Part shown: piece after piece, positions 1-12,665 of the stretch
How positions within the stretch are numbered: the stretch's first letter is position 1
Layout: the number at the start of each line of letters is the position of its first letter
Assembly: GCF_027596085.1 (NCBI RefSeq)
Contig: NC_072458.1
Coordinates: forward strand, 847,001-911,000
Length of the DNA: 64,000 nucleotides
Direction of reading: 5' to 3'
Origin: Anoplopoma fimbria
Taxonomy: Eukaryota > Chordata > Actinopteri > Perciformes > Anoplopomatidae
Position numbers and translations under genes: made by a program
Notes under the pieces: generated by a model
The model's database searches: none
Told to the model about the DNA's origin: nothing
The model's input: only the letters and a program-made list of their open reading frames with translations

Positions 1-956
1 AGCTCACAGTGCTGGACAGAGTGATAAAATACTGGGCTGACCCAATTGGCAAATTCTTAAAAACTGCTTTATCTGTGGGTTTAAAAGAAGCTCAGCCGTC
101 TGAAAACCTGCAATAATTAGCAAGAACTGAAAAAGAAAGAAAAAGGAGGATTGAAAAACAGCCATCATATAAACCTAATAAGCACTTGCCATGCAATTCC
201 TAACAAAATCTACACCCAACTACTATGTATTAACTAAATGAAAACCCAGGAAAGCATAATTACACCACGTCATACTGCAAAATATTGTTGTGCAGGGAAG
301 CCGTGCTCTGGTGGATTTTATGGCTGCTGCTCTCTTTGCCCAGAAACAAGCTCAGGACAAAGCTCAGGCTCTAAAATAATGCTATAAAATTCATATCCTT
401 GTAACTTCTTTACTGGCAACTGCATCATGCCTACTAACTAAGGCATCACTCCTATAGTTTGCACTTGAGCAAATAAGCCAGACAGTTCATGTGAAAACAA
501 GTTACAATAAGTATATGCGGTCACCACCGGAAAACCAAAAAGGCTGTTAAGAGTTCAGTTTTACAAGGCAGTGTCAGTGGTGAGCGAAATGAAGTTGTAT
601 TTCTGGAAATGCAATCAGAGACTGACCCGTGCTGTATAGCTTGCCAACTGTCTGCTTTTTACACAACAGCCATTGGACAGCACTGACATGTTGAGTGAGA
701 GTTCAGAGGCTACTTAGCCGTAGGGTATTCTGTCTCTCTGCTTATTTCGTTATTCAGACATGGCATGAGAAGAGAGAGCTTATTGACACTATGGGCCTAC
801 AGAACGCCGAAAATCCATCAGAAAATGTGCTTTATTTCACGTCCTGCAATACATAATCTACCACCTTAAAGTGTACCACAATGTGTCTGTGTGAGATGTG
901 CTTGTCAATAGGTTGCTGGAAAAAGAGCAAACAGCAGTGTGGCGGTGGAAACTTAC
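1..956 (-). other. col16a1: col16a1 intron (downstream of the TSPN exon), partial
   Basis: This stretch follows the splice donor of the TSPN exon on the minus strand. I see no further exon matching the next part of the type XVI TSPN domain, no recognisable transposon and no simple repeat. The intron continues past the window edge. Confidence 0.7.
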
Positions 957-1074
957 TCGGTGCGGCGTAGGAGTGGAGTTTTGCCCAGGCGGAGGATGAC
1001 GGGTCCTCGAGGGTTGCGGATCTTCTTGACATCTTTGCTCTTGAGCAGGGAGAATTGCCTCACCAGATTAAAAC
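957..1074 (-). CDS. col16a1: col16a1 exon encoding start of TSPN domain
   Basis: Read on the minus strand, this 118-bp exon encodes (G)FNLVRQFSLLK, then SKDV, then KKIRNPRGPVILRLG and KTPLLRRT. Human collagen XVI alpha 1 has, from memory, the closely similar GFNLIHRLSLMK...KKIRNPKGPLILRLG at the start of its thrombospondin-N-like/laminin-G-like domain. That non-collagenous domain sits at the N-terminus of this secreted FACIT-type collagen and takes part in matrix interactions. The acceptor reads TGTTGTCAG and the donor GA|GTAAGT. The exon enters in phase 1, which fits the upstream exon exactly, and leaves in phase 2. The highly conserved KKIRNP-GP-ILRLG core makes chance unlikely. The next exon, which should continue the domain, lies outside the window. 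The open frame that starts at 1032 on the same strand here is in another reading frame and is not the gene product. Confidence 0.93.
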
Positions 1075-1171
1075 CTGACAACAAATGTCATCCATCAGCA
1101 CTCGGATAAATAAAACTTGGAGAAGAAAAAAAAAAAAATGTCTGGAAGCGTATTTTAGCTAATCTTTTCAC
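1075..1171 (-). other. col16a1: col16a1 short intron (97 bp)
   Basis: A GT-AG intron on the minus strand, with donor ACAG|GTGAAAAG and acceptor TGTTGTCAG. A short A-run (T on the transcribed sense) lies inside. Short introns of about 80-100 bp are typical of teleost genes. Confidence 0.88.
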
Positions 1172-1240
1172 CTGTGACATTGTGCCGGGTCGTCTGAGGA
1201 AACTTCCACTCATCCACATGCAAGAACGGGCACTGATCGT
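1172..1240 (-). CDS. col16a1: col16a1 exon before the TSPN domain
   Basis: This 69-bp minus-strand exon encodes (D)DQCPFLHVDEWKFPQ then TTRHNVT(G). Collagen XVI has an equivalent short segment between signal peptide and TSPN domain: a single Cys-Pro, about 20 variable residues, then a conserved N-V-T-G that reads directly into FNL. The NVT sequon, a potential N-glycosylation site, falls at the same place as in the human protein (recalled from memory). The acceptor is TTTGTCTCCGCAG and the donor ACAG|GTGAAAAG. The phases (1 in, 1 out) join the exon seamlessly to the signal-peptide exon at 9182-9257 and the TSPN exon at 957-1074. It is too short for simple ORF detection; the call rests on splice phase and position-specific similarity. 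Confidence 0.9.
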
Positions 1241-3353
1241 CTGCGGAGACAAATAGAGGACACAGAGGGTTAAGCAAGGAAAAGTAACTTCAAATGTTAC
1301 CTTTCACACTTCCTGCTGGGTTAAATGGACAGAGTTTTGTGTGAGAGAGAGGAAGCAACTGCAAACATACATGAGAAAAAGAAATATTGATCTGGAAGAA
1401 AGGGAAGTTGAGGGGAGTTGGTGGGGTTGAAAGAGAGTCAAGAGTGTATAAGACAAAGAGTGCGATGAAATGAGGGCAAAGCTGTGCAGAGGGGAACACA
1501 GCCCGGTTTGACAGGTTGTCTTGCACCAAGCTTGTCTGTCGCGGTAGCCTACGTTTGATGGATATGTTCTCACCCTGTCAGGGGAGGTTACAGAGAAAAG
1601 TGTTGCCTGTCAGAGCGGCCTGCCTCACTATAGAGGGGAGATGTGAGATGTGTAGAAGAAAAAACTGGCCTTGTTCAGGTAGACAAGGACCCTCTGAATC
1701 ACTGTGATCCACAGCTAATTGATCTCTTTGGGGCCAAGGACCAAGGCCTGGAGCAAGACGTTCTACAGGGCACAGTGTTTCCATAAACTATCTTTTTTTT
1801 TTTTGCTATGACTGCAGAGAATGTGGAAGCAGCTGTTACCCTGCATTAACCAGAATACATTTTCTTTGAGCCGTGCGGCTGTTAGTAATATTCTAAATCA
1901 TTACTGTGTGCCTTCTGCCAAAGCTGAGGGCTAGGCATTTTAATTAACCCTGGTACAATGCTGCATCTTTTCGAAAACAAAAAAACATAAAAGTGCAAGA
2001 GCTTGGTTAAACTTGGTTTTGCTCTAACTTCAGCTGCAAAAGCAGAGCAGGATTAAGGCGGCATACGCATTCTTGGCACATGGCCAGGGGCTCCTTGCCA
2101 CAACATTTTAAAACGTAAAAAGACAACTATCTTTCCTAGATCTGCCCCTCTGTGGCAACTATGAGCTGCTGGGAGTGCCCTAAATGTGACTCTTTTGGGG
2201 CTGCCTGGAGTTAATTAGTCACTTTGATCCACTGCTATCAGAACATCTAGACAAGTCAGAAACAAGGGCAGGGGAAATACCAATTATCTGACCATTTGTG
2301 ATGAGAAGGTCCTGCGTGCCATTGTTAAATAATCATGGTGGACTCAACACCCAATGTCACACATGTTTAAAAGCCAATTTTTTAAGCTTCATTCAAGGTC
2401 TACACCAGCGATGAATAGTAACGCAAATGATTACGTTTTATGGGCCAGTAATCTACTTATAACTTGGATACATTTGCTAAATACCTTCGTCACAACTAGT
2501 CTGTTATTTAATACCATTTTGACTGCATTAACCAAAATGAGCTGTTATCCAAGCTGTGTGTGCGCAGTTACGCAGGAGAGCAGAGGGTCAGCATTGAAAA
2601 GACTATTTCCTATTCTTGCTCTAGACTTGGTCTTGACTCTGAACCAACTGCACCTGGTTTTGACTTGGACTCGTTAAAGTTGGTCTTCACTACAGCCCTG
2701 CTCACCTCCATAAGTAAAGTTTTCGTGTCTCCTGGATTTATGGTTTGAGTTGTTGAGAGCATCTGTTTGATGAAACAGTGAATGCACTGCATGGTGAGTT
2801 GCCTTGCTGCATGCAACAGCAACACACTGTCTATGTTTCCAACCACAATTAAACTGTATCCAGACTGGAAGACACATCATAACAAAGGGGAAAGAGCCTA
2901 ATATAATTACTTAAATAATCACATAACTGACTTTAATTAAGAGTTTCAAAATTTAATTTCACGCCGGCCGGCTCAAGAAAAGAATTGAATCACTTGCAGC
3001 GCTTCATCACTTCCTATCAAGTTCATCAGTTGACACCCTGCAGCTTCTGCTCATCTTGGTTTCAAATCAAAAGCTGTTTCCAAGCCCAGCACATTTCAGC
3101 CTGCCTGCTGCAGTGTGTCATTCTATTGTTGCTGCCTGCAAGTACCAATCAAGGTGCAGATAAGAGGTGTCAAACAGTGGTGTTGTAGTACGTTAAGAGA
3201 AACTTGAGATGAAAACTCAAGAAATTGTATGAATTGAACGTGACTTCTGAACAAAGTATCAGATACAGTGAAGAATGCAGGAAATATCAAGCAGTCTTCT
3301 GAGCCCTCTGATACTGTCGGATACACTCTGCCTGACAGTACATCCTTTTATCG

Positions 3354-3461
<108 letters not shown>

Positions 3462-3753
3462 GCTGACTCAGCACAAAGTGCACACTCTGCAGCCTCACAA
3501 AGACTCTGCTTCCTTTTTTGAATCAAGAGATGGTAAGATCTACCTTTCGTCGCTACTTAGTCTTTCTTTTTTTTCTCGTTTTGTTTTTCCATCCAACAAA
3601 ATCAAAATGAAGGATTTGTCTGGAGTAATCCTGGCTGGAGGCAAAGGGGGGCAGCACAATGAAAAGTCAATGAGCAACACACAGACAGGCGAAGGTGGAG
3701 AGAGGTGGAAGAACAGAGAGCAGTAAGAAGGAAGGTGAAAATGTTATATTAGC

Positions 3754-3777
3754 TTTTTTTTTTTTTTTTTTTTTTTT
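3754..3777. repeat. poly-T tract, 24 bp
   Basis: A homopolymer run within the col16a1 intron. It could be the poly-A tail of a minus-strand retroposed copy, but no body is recognisable. Confidence 0.95.
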
Positions 3778-4127
3778 ACCTTAAAGACTGTGTTGTCTCA
3801 CAAGTAGTCAACTGCTCTACATGGTATGACCTGGCTCAACCTTTTTAAATCTGAGCTGGATTTTAACATGCGCTAAATAATTTAGCATCCCAATTTCTAC
3901 CCCGCGCCTTTTGTTCGGTTAAATGTTTTCTCGAGACGAGGCCATCTCTGCGCAAAGATGTTGGATCACTAGGACAATGGATGGAGTAAACGTGTAATAT
4001 ACCACACACCAGCTTAGATGCTTCCAATACTACCGAGTGAAAATGTACAAGGCCAGGTTTAGGTGCTATCCATATGTTTACATTATTATGCTCTTTGGTG
4101 TAACAGTAGTGTAATGTGTGTTCAACC

Positions 4128-4132
<5 letters not shown>

Positions 4133-4185
<53 letters not shown>
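4133..4185. repeat. (AG)n microsatellite, 53 bp
   Basis: A perfect AG dinucleotide run in the col16a1 intron. Confidence 0.99.
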
Positions 4186-4186
<1 letters not shown>

Positions 4187-7100
4187 GCTTTGAGCAGATA
4201 AACTGTTGGGTGATCATCCTAGCAGAAGAAAAATGAGCCTTGTCTCCTGTTATTAAATGCAGCAACGCATCAAGCTGTAAACACAACATTGATATCACCA
4301 CATAATGACGTTGGTACGATTAATGTGTTAGCAAACATTTTCTATTTACAGATCCAGAAGACACAAAGCAACATTAGCATTCATTCGTATTGGCGTTTCT
4401 GGCCACCTGATCTAATCTTGTTTAAGCTGTTATTGTCCAGTTAGAAGCTAACTTTGTCATTTGATGCTGGAGACCTACAGTGGGATATTTTGATGTGGGA
4501 TTGAAACATATTTGGTCATTTGGTAATTTAACCAAAACAATGAGCTGAAAGACATTAAAACGTACCATATAGGGCTGAGAGAAACTGGAGTTGGGTGGTA
4601 ATTCTCTGTAGGTTTACCACCATGAGCCACCCCGTTCACATAATACGATGCCACTTCATCCATTGTTGATACAAAATATGAATTACAGCAGGTTTGACAT
4701 AAATAATTTGACAACAAATATTTGTTACCTCTTTTAAAGCTGTGACTAAATTTAAATGTCGTGTTTACTTGTAAGAGCCTCAGACTTTTGCTCGCTTTTA
4801 CGGGATACACAAGTTTTTTCTACATAGCTCGGCGGATGGATGATATTTTAGTGGACTGTTGGGTACTCGGGCACTTGGCAATTTGGCAGAGGACATACTT
4901 CAGAACTTGAACCCCATTTCCTCTCAAGCTGTGATCAAAGGAAAGTGTTTGCTTGTTGACAAGCTAATTACTACATAGTATGAGTCCAGGATCCTGCTAG
5001 CAGCTGCATGTAGCCTTAAAGAGATTGGATGGTCTTGGCTGGGCTCACTTCCTCTTTGATGGGTTGCGTTTTGAGTCTTGCCAAAGCAGGTAATGATACT
5101 ACGCTGGCAGTCATGCAGTACACTGCTGTGAGAGTTCCCCCAAGTTTCCACTTTGCCAAAGATACAAATTCTTTAAGGAGGCGAAATCCTGCGTTTTGAT
5201 GTAGAGACTTATACCATTAACTTGGAGAGAGTGAAAGGTAGCAGACAAGGGCAAACATGGATGATTTGATTATTGTAAATGCATCAATTAAAAAATAATA
5301 GAAAACTCCTACATTAGATAGTCCAAAGGAAAAAAAACTTCTACCACTCGGGTGTGCATTGTGACAGAGAACAACTCAACTATAGCCGCCCCGCTGCATT
5401 TTTTCCCAGCTAAAATAAGTGATGTGTGACCTGCATCTTGCAAGATATTTAACAACCTTCAGAACGTTGAGGAATCAATGGCCTTATCGACGAGTGCTTT
5501 GTTGTGGCCGGGGTCTAGTGAAACCCACTGCCACCGAGTTTTAATACTGTTTCCGTAGCAGTGAGCACTTGGCAGAGCACTTTCATTAGGGAGAAGAGGT
5601 CACTAGTGTGCTTACGGAGTGTTTGGTGTGTGGTTTGCAATAAGAGAGGCTATGGTAGTTATTGAATGTGCTTTACAATGTGGCATTCCAAGATAATTGG
5701 ACTGGGCTGCTGATCAGCAGAAAGTCAGACTCATCCAGGTCCCGGAGCTATTAAACGCATGCAACATATGGGAGGCAAAGGGCATGCCGGGTGGTTTAGT
5801 TTGATGATTCAATACTATGATTCAATTCAGCCTATGTAAGCTTAAAGTGTTGGTAAAATGACAAACTGTCTCAATCCCCCCCCCTTTTTTTATATAATCC
5901 AGTCAGAGGGTGAGAGTGTGTGTCTCACTTGCCTTCCTGGCCAAATGAGCCAGACAAGAGAGAACATTCCTGTTTTTTCCCAGAGATAAAACTACAGCAC
6001 AGAGGAGTGGAGAGACTTAAAACACTGCACTTCAGAGGGATGAGCTCACTCTTTTCCCCCTTTGAAGGCCTCTGGCCCATATTTAATACTCTCTCACAAG
6101 CTCACACAGACACAGACTGGACTCACGGCACATTGACAAGCTTTTCACGAGCCTTTTTAGAGAGTACATGTTGTACACTACTCCAACGAGATTGTTTTGT
6201 TTGTTAAGATGTCTGGCTACCCGTGTGTTTGTGTTTGCAAAGTGTGAATATATACATATTGGTAAGTGAGGCTGGTTAAGAGAAAGGGACAACATACACT
6301 TTGCAGGAAACTGGTTGCTTACATGCAAGGTCAAAATGTTCAACATTAGTTTCAAACATTAGCATTTTTTTAAATCACATTTGGTTGGTTTTTTTATGCA
6401 CTCTGCAGCATTGAGATGTGACTCAATATTACTTTACTGCAATACACGTTTTGTATGCTCTGTAGAGACATAACAGGATAGGTTCATCCATGAGCCAGTT
6501 ACAAGTTTAAGGGTTTTGCTTAAGTTCTTTGGTGAAGTTATGGGACTGCCTGTGATAGCCTGGGCACAATCATTTGAACTAACAAAGTTGTTTTTTTTAG
6601 GAAATCAAGCTCTCTGCCCCTCCTTTCATATCTGACAGCATCTTTACCCTATTACATTGGTTGACATTGTAGTAGATCCCTCCTTGGTGTCCTGACCCAA
6701 CTTCCTGTTTCAACTGGATTTACAGCCCATTAACTGAATTCAAATTTGTTGAAGTCTATCTAACTACAACACTCACAATACATATGTTTGCTAACTCAGA
6801 CTGCTGGAACCCGCAGTAGAGGATGTATGTATATATGGTTACAGTGATGGTTTGATATGGGCCTATGGCATGAGGGTGTTGAATAAAGACTTTTAACTAA
6901 ACTTGAGAGTTAAGAGGCCCTTTCATGGTGTTTTTACATAACTTGTCATTTCATTTAAATATACATTTGAATCTATATGGAGGAATGCAGTATTTAGTAA
7001 TAGTAAGAGGCTACAGAATATAACCAGTTCTCAGTGTAGAGGCACATACAGCACAGCATTTAGAATATTCACTTTAATTATTATTATCCTAACCCAAACA

Positions 7101-8599
7101 ACAAGCCGTACCCGTAATCAGGCTCAGTGATGTATGTCTGCTTCTGCTGCTCGATGCTTGTCTTCTCTAACTTCCAATTTAGTGCAAATTAGCTTATTGC
7201 TACTACAGTTCATTGGCACCAGAAAACTTACAATTTAGCTCAGACACAGACAGAGGGAAACTGAGTGAAAACAGATCAATGCACAAATCCATTACTTCAG
7301 ACTGCATAGGGCATGCGGTGCACATAAAAAAGACCTTTCAGCAACACTTCCCCAAAAGCAGGGAATATCAGCAATTTAATTCAACTATGGGGACTAGTCT
7401 GTCCGGCTGAATACACTGGCAGAACTGCAGCGCAATCATCCAGCTCGACTCCTCAACACTAGTTTTACCTAAACCGGCTTTCCTGCTGTAATGTCAGCAA
7501 ATCACCAGTAAGTAGAGATTTGGATGAGTCAGACGAATGTGTGTATATGAGTGTGTGAGTTTGTATGGTACAAAGTATTATAGCTGCACTTGAGAAAGCA
7601 CTTTCTTCCTCGCCACCGGGGGAGATGACTCAGGGGAGCTGCAAGCTGACTCATTCTCATCTGAAAAGCTCTGAGACTCCCAAGAGGGTCGCCCCCCTGC
7701 CAAGAGCTTGCTTCAGAGCTCCTCAAGCTATGGAGGATTGCTCGGGCCCCCCCTCCCAAGTGATATGACAGATCTGGCCCCTGACAACACACTGAGAATG
7801 TGGTGAGGGAGTTTGACAGTTGGGAAAGAAAGAAATATTTTAAACAAATCAGTACAACAGATTGTTCTTCACCTCTCTACCACTTGGTTTCTTTAAATGC
7901 ACAATCTCTCAACACACCAACAGACAATTAAACTGACACTCGAACATCCTCACAATTTCATGTACACACATAGAGACACTCATCATTTTAAAACCTCTAC
8001 GCAAAGAAACTCAACCGCACATGGTAAACACATACGCCTCGTTGCCACAGCCTGACCACCCTGCCACCAACAGCCACGAGCTCGCAACACACATAAGCTG
8101 TAATTACAGTCCCTTTTCATTGTAGCCTTGGGCCCCGTCACCCACGCGCACACCCCGACACAAATGGACACAGTTCCATCTAACTCAGGGGGGATGGAAA
8201 GCATGACGAGTTGGTCTAGCATAAAACTCCATATTGAAAATATGTCTCATATATAATTGTTAGAATGTTTTGGGGATTTTATCGTCTTTTTTAGCGTTTA
8301 AATGAAGAGTGCAGTGCCAGTTTGCGGTGTGCCTGTTCGGAGCGCGTGCCCATATGAACGGGCTTATTGCTTGGCTCCCGGTATTGCTGATTACAGCGTT
8401 GTCGGTGAGCGTGACCCTTCGTTGGTTGTGGCCATTTGAGACGTGCGCCCCTTAGGATGGCCTTTTTGGCTCTAGGTTCTAGTCATGCTGCAGGGAAGTG
8501 AAAATGAGTAAGTATTTCCAGCATCCAGCAGCAAAAGCTAACTGCAGTCAATGAGCTGCGACAACATTTTTTGAAAATTAGCAAATCTGTTTTCTTGCC

Positions 8600-8890
8600 A
8601 TGAGTTAGATGAGAAGATTTATACTGCTATATATGTACGGAAAATATTAAGTTTCAGCGAGCAGCTTGTGAGCTTAAATTAGTGTAAAGCCTGGATTAGA
8701 GAAACACAGCTAGCCTGGGTTCCATTTGACGGTAACAAAATCAGCCTACTAGCATCAGTAAAGATTACTACCCAACATGTTACAACTCATTTGCTTAATC
8801 CCTAGAAACATCAAAGTGTACAACATGCCAAATTGTGGTTTTACTTTTGGCTTTGTTGCAGATTATATCTCGGAACAGGCAACCGGTGGA
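8600..8890 (+). repeat. teleost interspersed repeat (CTAGCCTGG...GGTAACAAAATC type)
   Basis: The order of short words matches a repeat I have seen in many percomorph genomes: CAGCTAGCCTGG, then GGTAACAAAATC-GCCTAC-AGCA, then AACATGTTA, then TTTGCTTAATCC, then AAAGTGTA, then TTGTGGTTTTAC. Several indels and substitutions mark an old copy. I cannot name its class with certainty. Boundaries are approximate. Confidence 0.6.
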
Positions 8891-9181
8891 GACAATGCCT
8901 CTAAAGCTCACTAAGTGTTTTATGTAGCGCTTTTTAGAGGTACCGATGGGCATTTTTTCATTCTAGGATGAGTGAACAGGCAGCTGACTGTGGCATTAAA
9001 GGACATATATGAGAGTGGTATGCGCCTTCTCATCTATATCTGTGAAAGAAAACAAATGAGGGTGTGTTGAACTAATTATTATTGCAAAGAAGGATGTACT
9101 CTTTTGTCTGAAGTTCACAATTTCTACCATTCATAACCACTACTGGAGCTTACATTTTTTTTTTTATTTGAGGAAACTCAC

Positions 9182-9257
9182 CTTGATCAGACGCCAGCAC
9201 GTCACACGAGCCATAGCTGAGCGCCAACAGAGTCAGACAGGAGCAGAGAAGCCACAT
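9182..9257 (-). CDS. col16a1: col16a1 start-codon exon, signal peptide
   Basis: On the minus strand the ATG at 9257 opens MWLLCSCLTLLALSYGSC followed by DVLASDQ and one extra base before a GTGAGT donor. The product is a typical secretory signal peptide: a short N-terminus, a Leu-rich hydrophobic core and small residues near the expected cleavage region. Human COL16A1 also begins Met-Trp, and its signal peptide is followed within a few residues by a Cys-Pro, as here across the splice junction (D-D-Q-C-P). The start context has A at -3. The single leftover G combines with AC at the start of the exon at 1172-1240 to give Asp, so phase is preserved. The secreted chain would enter the ER for collagen trimer assembly. 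Assignment as the col16a1 start is inferred from position, phase and the downstream TSPN match. Confidence 0.87.
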
Positions 9258-9297
9258 GGTTTCACTCCGCCGAAAAACGCCTCACCTCTGCCACCAG
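9258..9297 (-). other. col16a1: 5' UTR part of col16a1 start-codon exon, with splice acceptor
   Basis: Immediately upstream of the ATG on the minus strand are about 40 bases without an in-frame ATG. They are preceded by a pyrimidine-rich stretch (CTCTCTTTTTCTGTTTGTCC) and CATCAG, a good 3' splice site with its AG at 9298-9299. This suggests that the ATG exon is exon 2 and that an untranslated exon lies further upstream. A transcription start directly here cannot be excluded. Confidence 0.55.
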
Positions 9298-9845
9298 CTG
9301 ATGGACGGACAAACAGAAAAAGAGAGTGTCAAAAAAAGTCAAATCATTCGTACATTCTGTCAGAACGCCGCTCGCTGACAGCTGCACATTATGCTTGACT
9401 CCTAAATAGACGTTCATGTATATTTATGAGTCAGTCACAGTTGATGTGTTAATTATGTGGTATGATGCGGCCTTTGTTAGTGGCATATGAATTAACCAGA
9501 ATGTCCCTCATTAAGTAGTGTAACTCTATAAAGTCTGATCATAGTCATTATACTGTCCGTCTGGTTGGCCTTTGACTGGACAGCTGCTACACACAAGCAC
9601 ACATAAACACACATGTGAATTTCCAGGGTGCACTTAACCATATCTGGGAAAGATTTGCATTGTGCTGCAAACAAACACAAAGACAACAAAGCAAAATGCA
9701 CACATGAAATTAAAATGATTTGCATGCAGGCTGGTTGGTCCCAAGGCAAACACACAGTGGGGCCAAAACACACAAACACATCTGGAGACTATTCCACTGG
9801 AGCCATGGTTGTGTTGCACCAGATGCTTCCACGTGGCCCAACAAC

Positions 9846-9951
<106 letters not shown>

Positions 9952-10587
9952 ATTAAAATATGTGCCACGTCTAGATAATCATTACACTCGGTCTCCACAG
10001 TCACTCTCCCTTTCTACAACCCCTTTTTAATATACACACACATCAATGCACACACACTTACATCCCAGCTGACCCGGACTTGCCCTCAGCATGTGTGCGA
10101 GCCACCCCATAACTCTTAGGTGTTTACAGGTACAGCAGGGCCCTGAAGGCAGGAAAGCGAGCAGACTGCGTGTCTGTACACACACCTGTCCCGTCTGCCA
10201 GGAGAAATGACCCCCATGCTCCCGTGGGGGTGCACAATGTGGCGTTCCTGCCCGGCAGAGGACACCTCTATCCAGCCTGACCCGACTGCCTGCTGCTAAC
10301 AGACAATGTGGTGGAGGACAGCGTTTCAAATTATGCACTGAAATAACAAGGACAGCTTGACATGCTCCAGATTGTGAATCATACATTCAATGTTGGGGGC
10401 TGCTGACTCAAGGTGTGGCGTCCATTGTTTTCTTCCATTTTAAAAAAGGGGCCAGGTTACCATTTCATGACAAGAGCAATATCTTAGCAAGACACTGATT
10501 AATCATATTATGGCACAATCTATCTGTGTGTACATGGACACTTTATACAAAAGTAGCTGCAAGCTAAACTGCTAGAATTACAGTTTC

Positions 10588-10608
10588 AAAAAAAAAAAAA
10601 AAAAAAAA
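10588..10608. repeat. poly-A tract, 21 bp
   Basis: A homopolymer A run with no recognisable retroposon body upstream. Confidence 0.95.
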
Positions 10609-12294
10609 GTTTTCCCCTGCAGTTGGATGGGTGGAAAGTTAATCAATGCCTTAGACGGCTGAGTTTGGGCACTTTCAAGCTGCAGCCATTATTATAGGCT
10701 TCATGCCACATGATCGCAATAATAAAAAAAAGTCCACACAGTACATAATACACAATGCATCACAGTCCAGAGAACATAGGCTGAGGGAAAAGTTACAGCT
10801 CATTGCTATTATTATCTGGCCATAATCCAAAACAATTTAATAGGCTTCCTAATATGTATTGCTACGGATGTCTCTCTTTCTCTCTGCAGTTCATCTGCAG
10901 CTTCATGGGCCACCCAGCTGGCTACAGCAGATAAAGGCAATGTGGGGTTAGGCCACTGGGCTTGGCCGCTGAGCCCGGTAAGCAGGCCGGCTAGTGACCG
11001 GGTCACTGAATACGAAGCCAATACAGGCAGGAAAACAATGACAAATTTGAAAGTCTTCCAGCAATAAAAGCCTGAAGACAAGCACAGGTGGACAGAATTA
11101 GTGACCAACCTCGACAATCAAAACACAGGCCTCATCATTTCAGCTTGGACAGATTTATTTTTCCACGACAACAATGTGTCTCCCTTGAAGATACAGGCAT
11201 GCCCAGTATTTCTTGGGGTCATTTTGGTTGGAGGTTCAGACATATTGCCTAGATACCTGTCCCAGCACCATTTTATGGTTTGAATACACGGACAAAAGGG
11301 AAGGAGGTCGTCAGTGGTGCTCAATGCTTAGCAGTTTTTGTTGTCACACATTTCATCATCATTGCCACAACTTACAGATAAAAAAAAAACAGCCCCAAGC
11401 CTGTTTAGAGAAACACACTCTGACAGAGGTAAATATAACATGTCCTCTCTATGGCCTGACAGGAGAATTGCTTATTAGCCACCCAGACACGGATGATTAA
11501 ATAACAGTGCACCAGTAGCCCACTGTTTCAACTACTTTCCATCTGTTTGAATGGGAGAACCCATCATAAATGTGTCAGTCATGTAAAATTTGTGGGTTCA
11601 CTGCCTTTCCAGCTGTCTCTCCCAGCATTCTGTACCGAGAAGATTGATGGACAGCTCGCTAACAGGGTATCTGTTTCCAATCTTCCCTGCTCTATCATCA
11701 CACACAAAAAAACACACAGTCGAGAGTGGTTTGGGTGCTGTGCAGTGAAAACAACCGCCTGCTCTGTTTAATTGTGACCCTGACTGAATCCTCCAGAGAA
11801 AGTCCTATCTCAGCAGAGAATGTGCAGGAAAGTCCACTAGAAGCTGACTGGAATGCAGCTATAAAATAGAAACCCTTTATAAAAAGGTAGGCAGGCAGAT
11901 GCAAATGCATACATTGACAACATTCATATAGAGTACATCATGTGTAACCTGACCCGCCAGACGGTTTGTTACACAAAAACATCTGAGACGCCTTCCTAGG
12001 AAACTGTTTGGAAAAAGGCAGGCACAAAAATAAATGGCAGATGATTAGATGAACAATCTGCAAATCTAACCAAGACATATCATGTTTTCAGACCAAACAC
12101 AACCAACACGTGAGCTCTCCATCTTGCTGACAGGAAGTGGCCATCCTGTTGCCTGGTGTGCATGTGTGGAACACGTAAAGCACACCTCTGATTGCAGCGC
12201 TTGCACCAGCATGTCTGCTGTCCAGATGTAAGTCCGTAATTGTTTACGTTCATGTCTGTCCTGAAGTAGGGTCAAAGATTTACGTGATGCTTTG

Positions 12295-12665
12295 ACCGGC
12301 ATGCTAAAAATAACAATGCTAACATGCCGACAATAAGCAGGAATATTATTTACCCCGTTTGCCATCTTTATTCAAGCATGCTCGCATGCTAATTACTTAT
12401 TGAATCAAAACCCGAAGTACAGCTGATGCAAATGGGAAAGTGATGAGTTTGCAGGAAAAGTCAGAGGAGCTCCTAAATCTCATCCTCTGCCAACGATGCC
12501 TGTTTGTGCCAAATGTTGTGCCAATCCATGAAGTAGCTGTTGCGATATTTCACAGGATAAGTCAGAACTTTGACTAGCTGATGGCGCTATAAGAACATTT
12601 ACTGGGTCACCAAATACTTTAGGATTCATCCTCTGGGGACCACAAACTGGTGGATCAAAATACTG
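12295..12665 (-). repeat. GCATGC-rich teleost interspersed repeat, copy 1 (reverse)
   Basis: In the reverse orientation relative to the copy at 48490 it shows the diagnostic word series: AATGCTAACATGC, AGCATGCT-GCATGCTAAT, AGTACAGCTGATG, GATGGCGCTA, GGGTCACCAAA and AGGATTCATCCTCTGGGGACCA. It is an old, diverged copy. The family is common in percomorph genomes; I cannot assign its name. Confidence 0.7.

Noticed and set aside
832..1032. 66-codon minus-strand frame beginning MSRRSATLEDPSSS
   Set aside because: Out-of-frame shadow of the col16a1 TSPN exon that reads through its splice donor.
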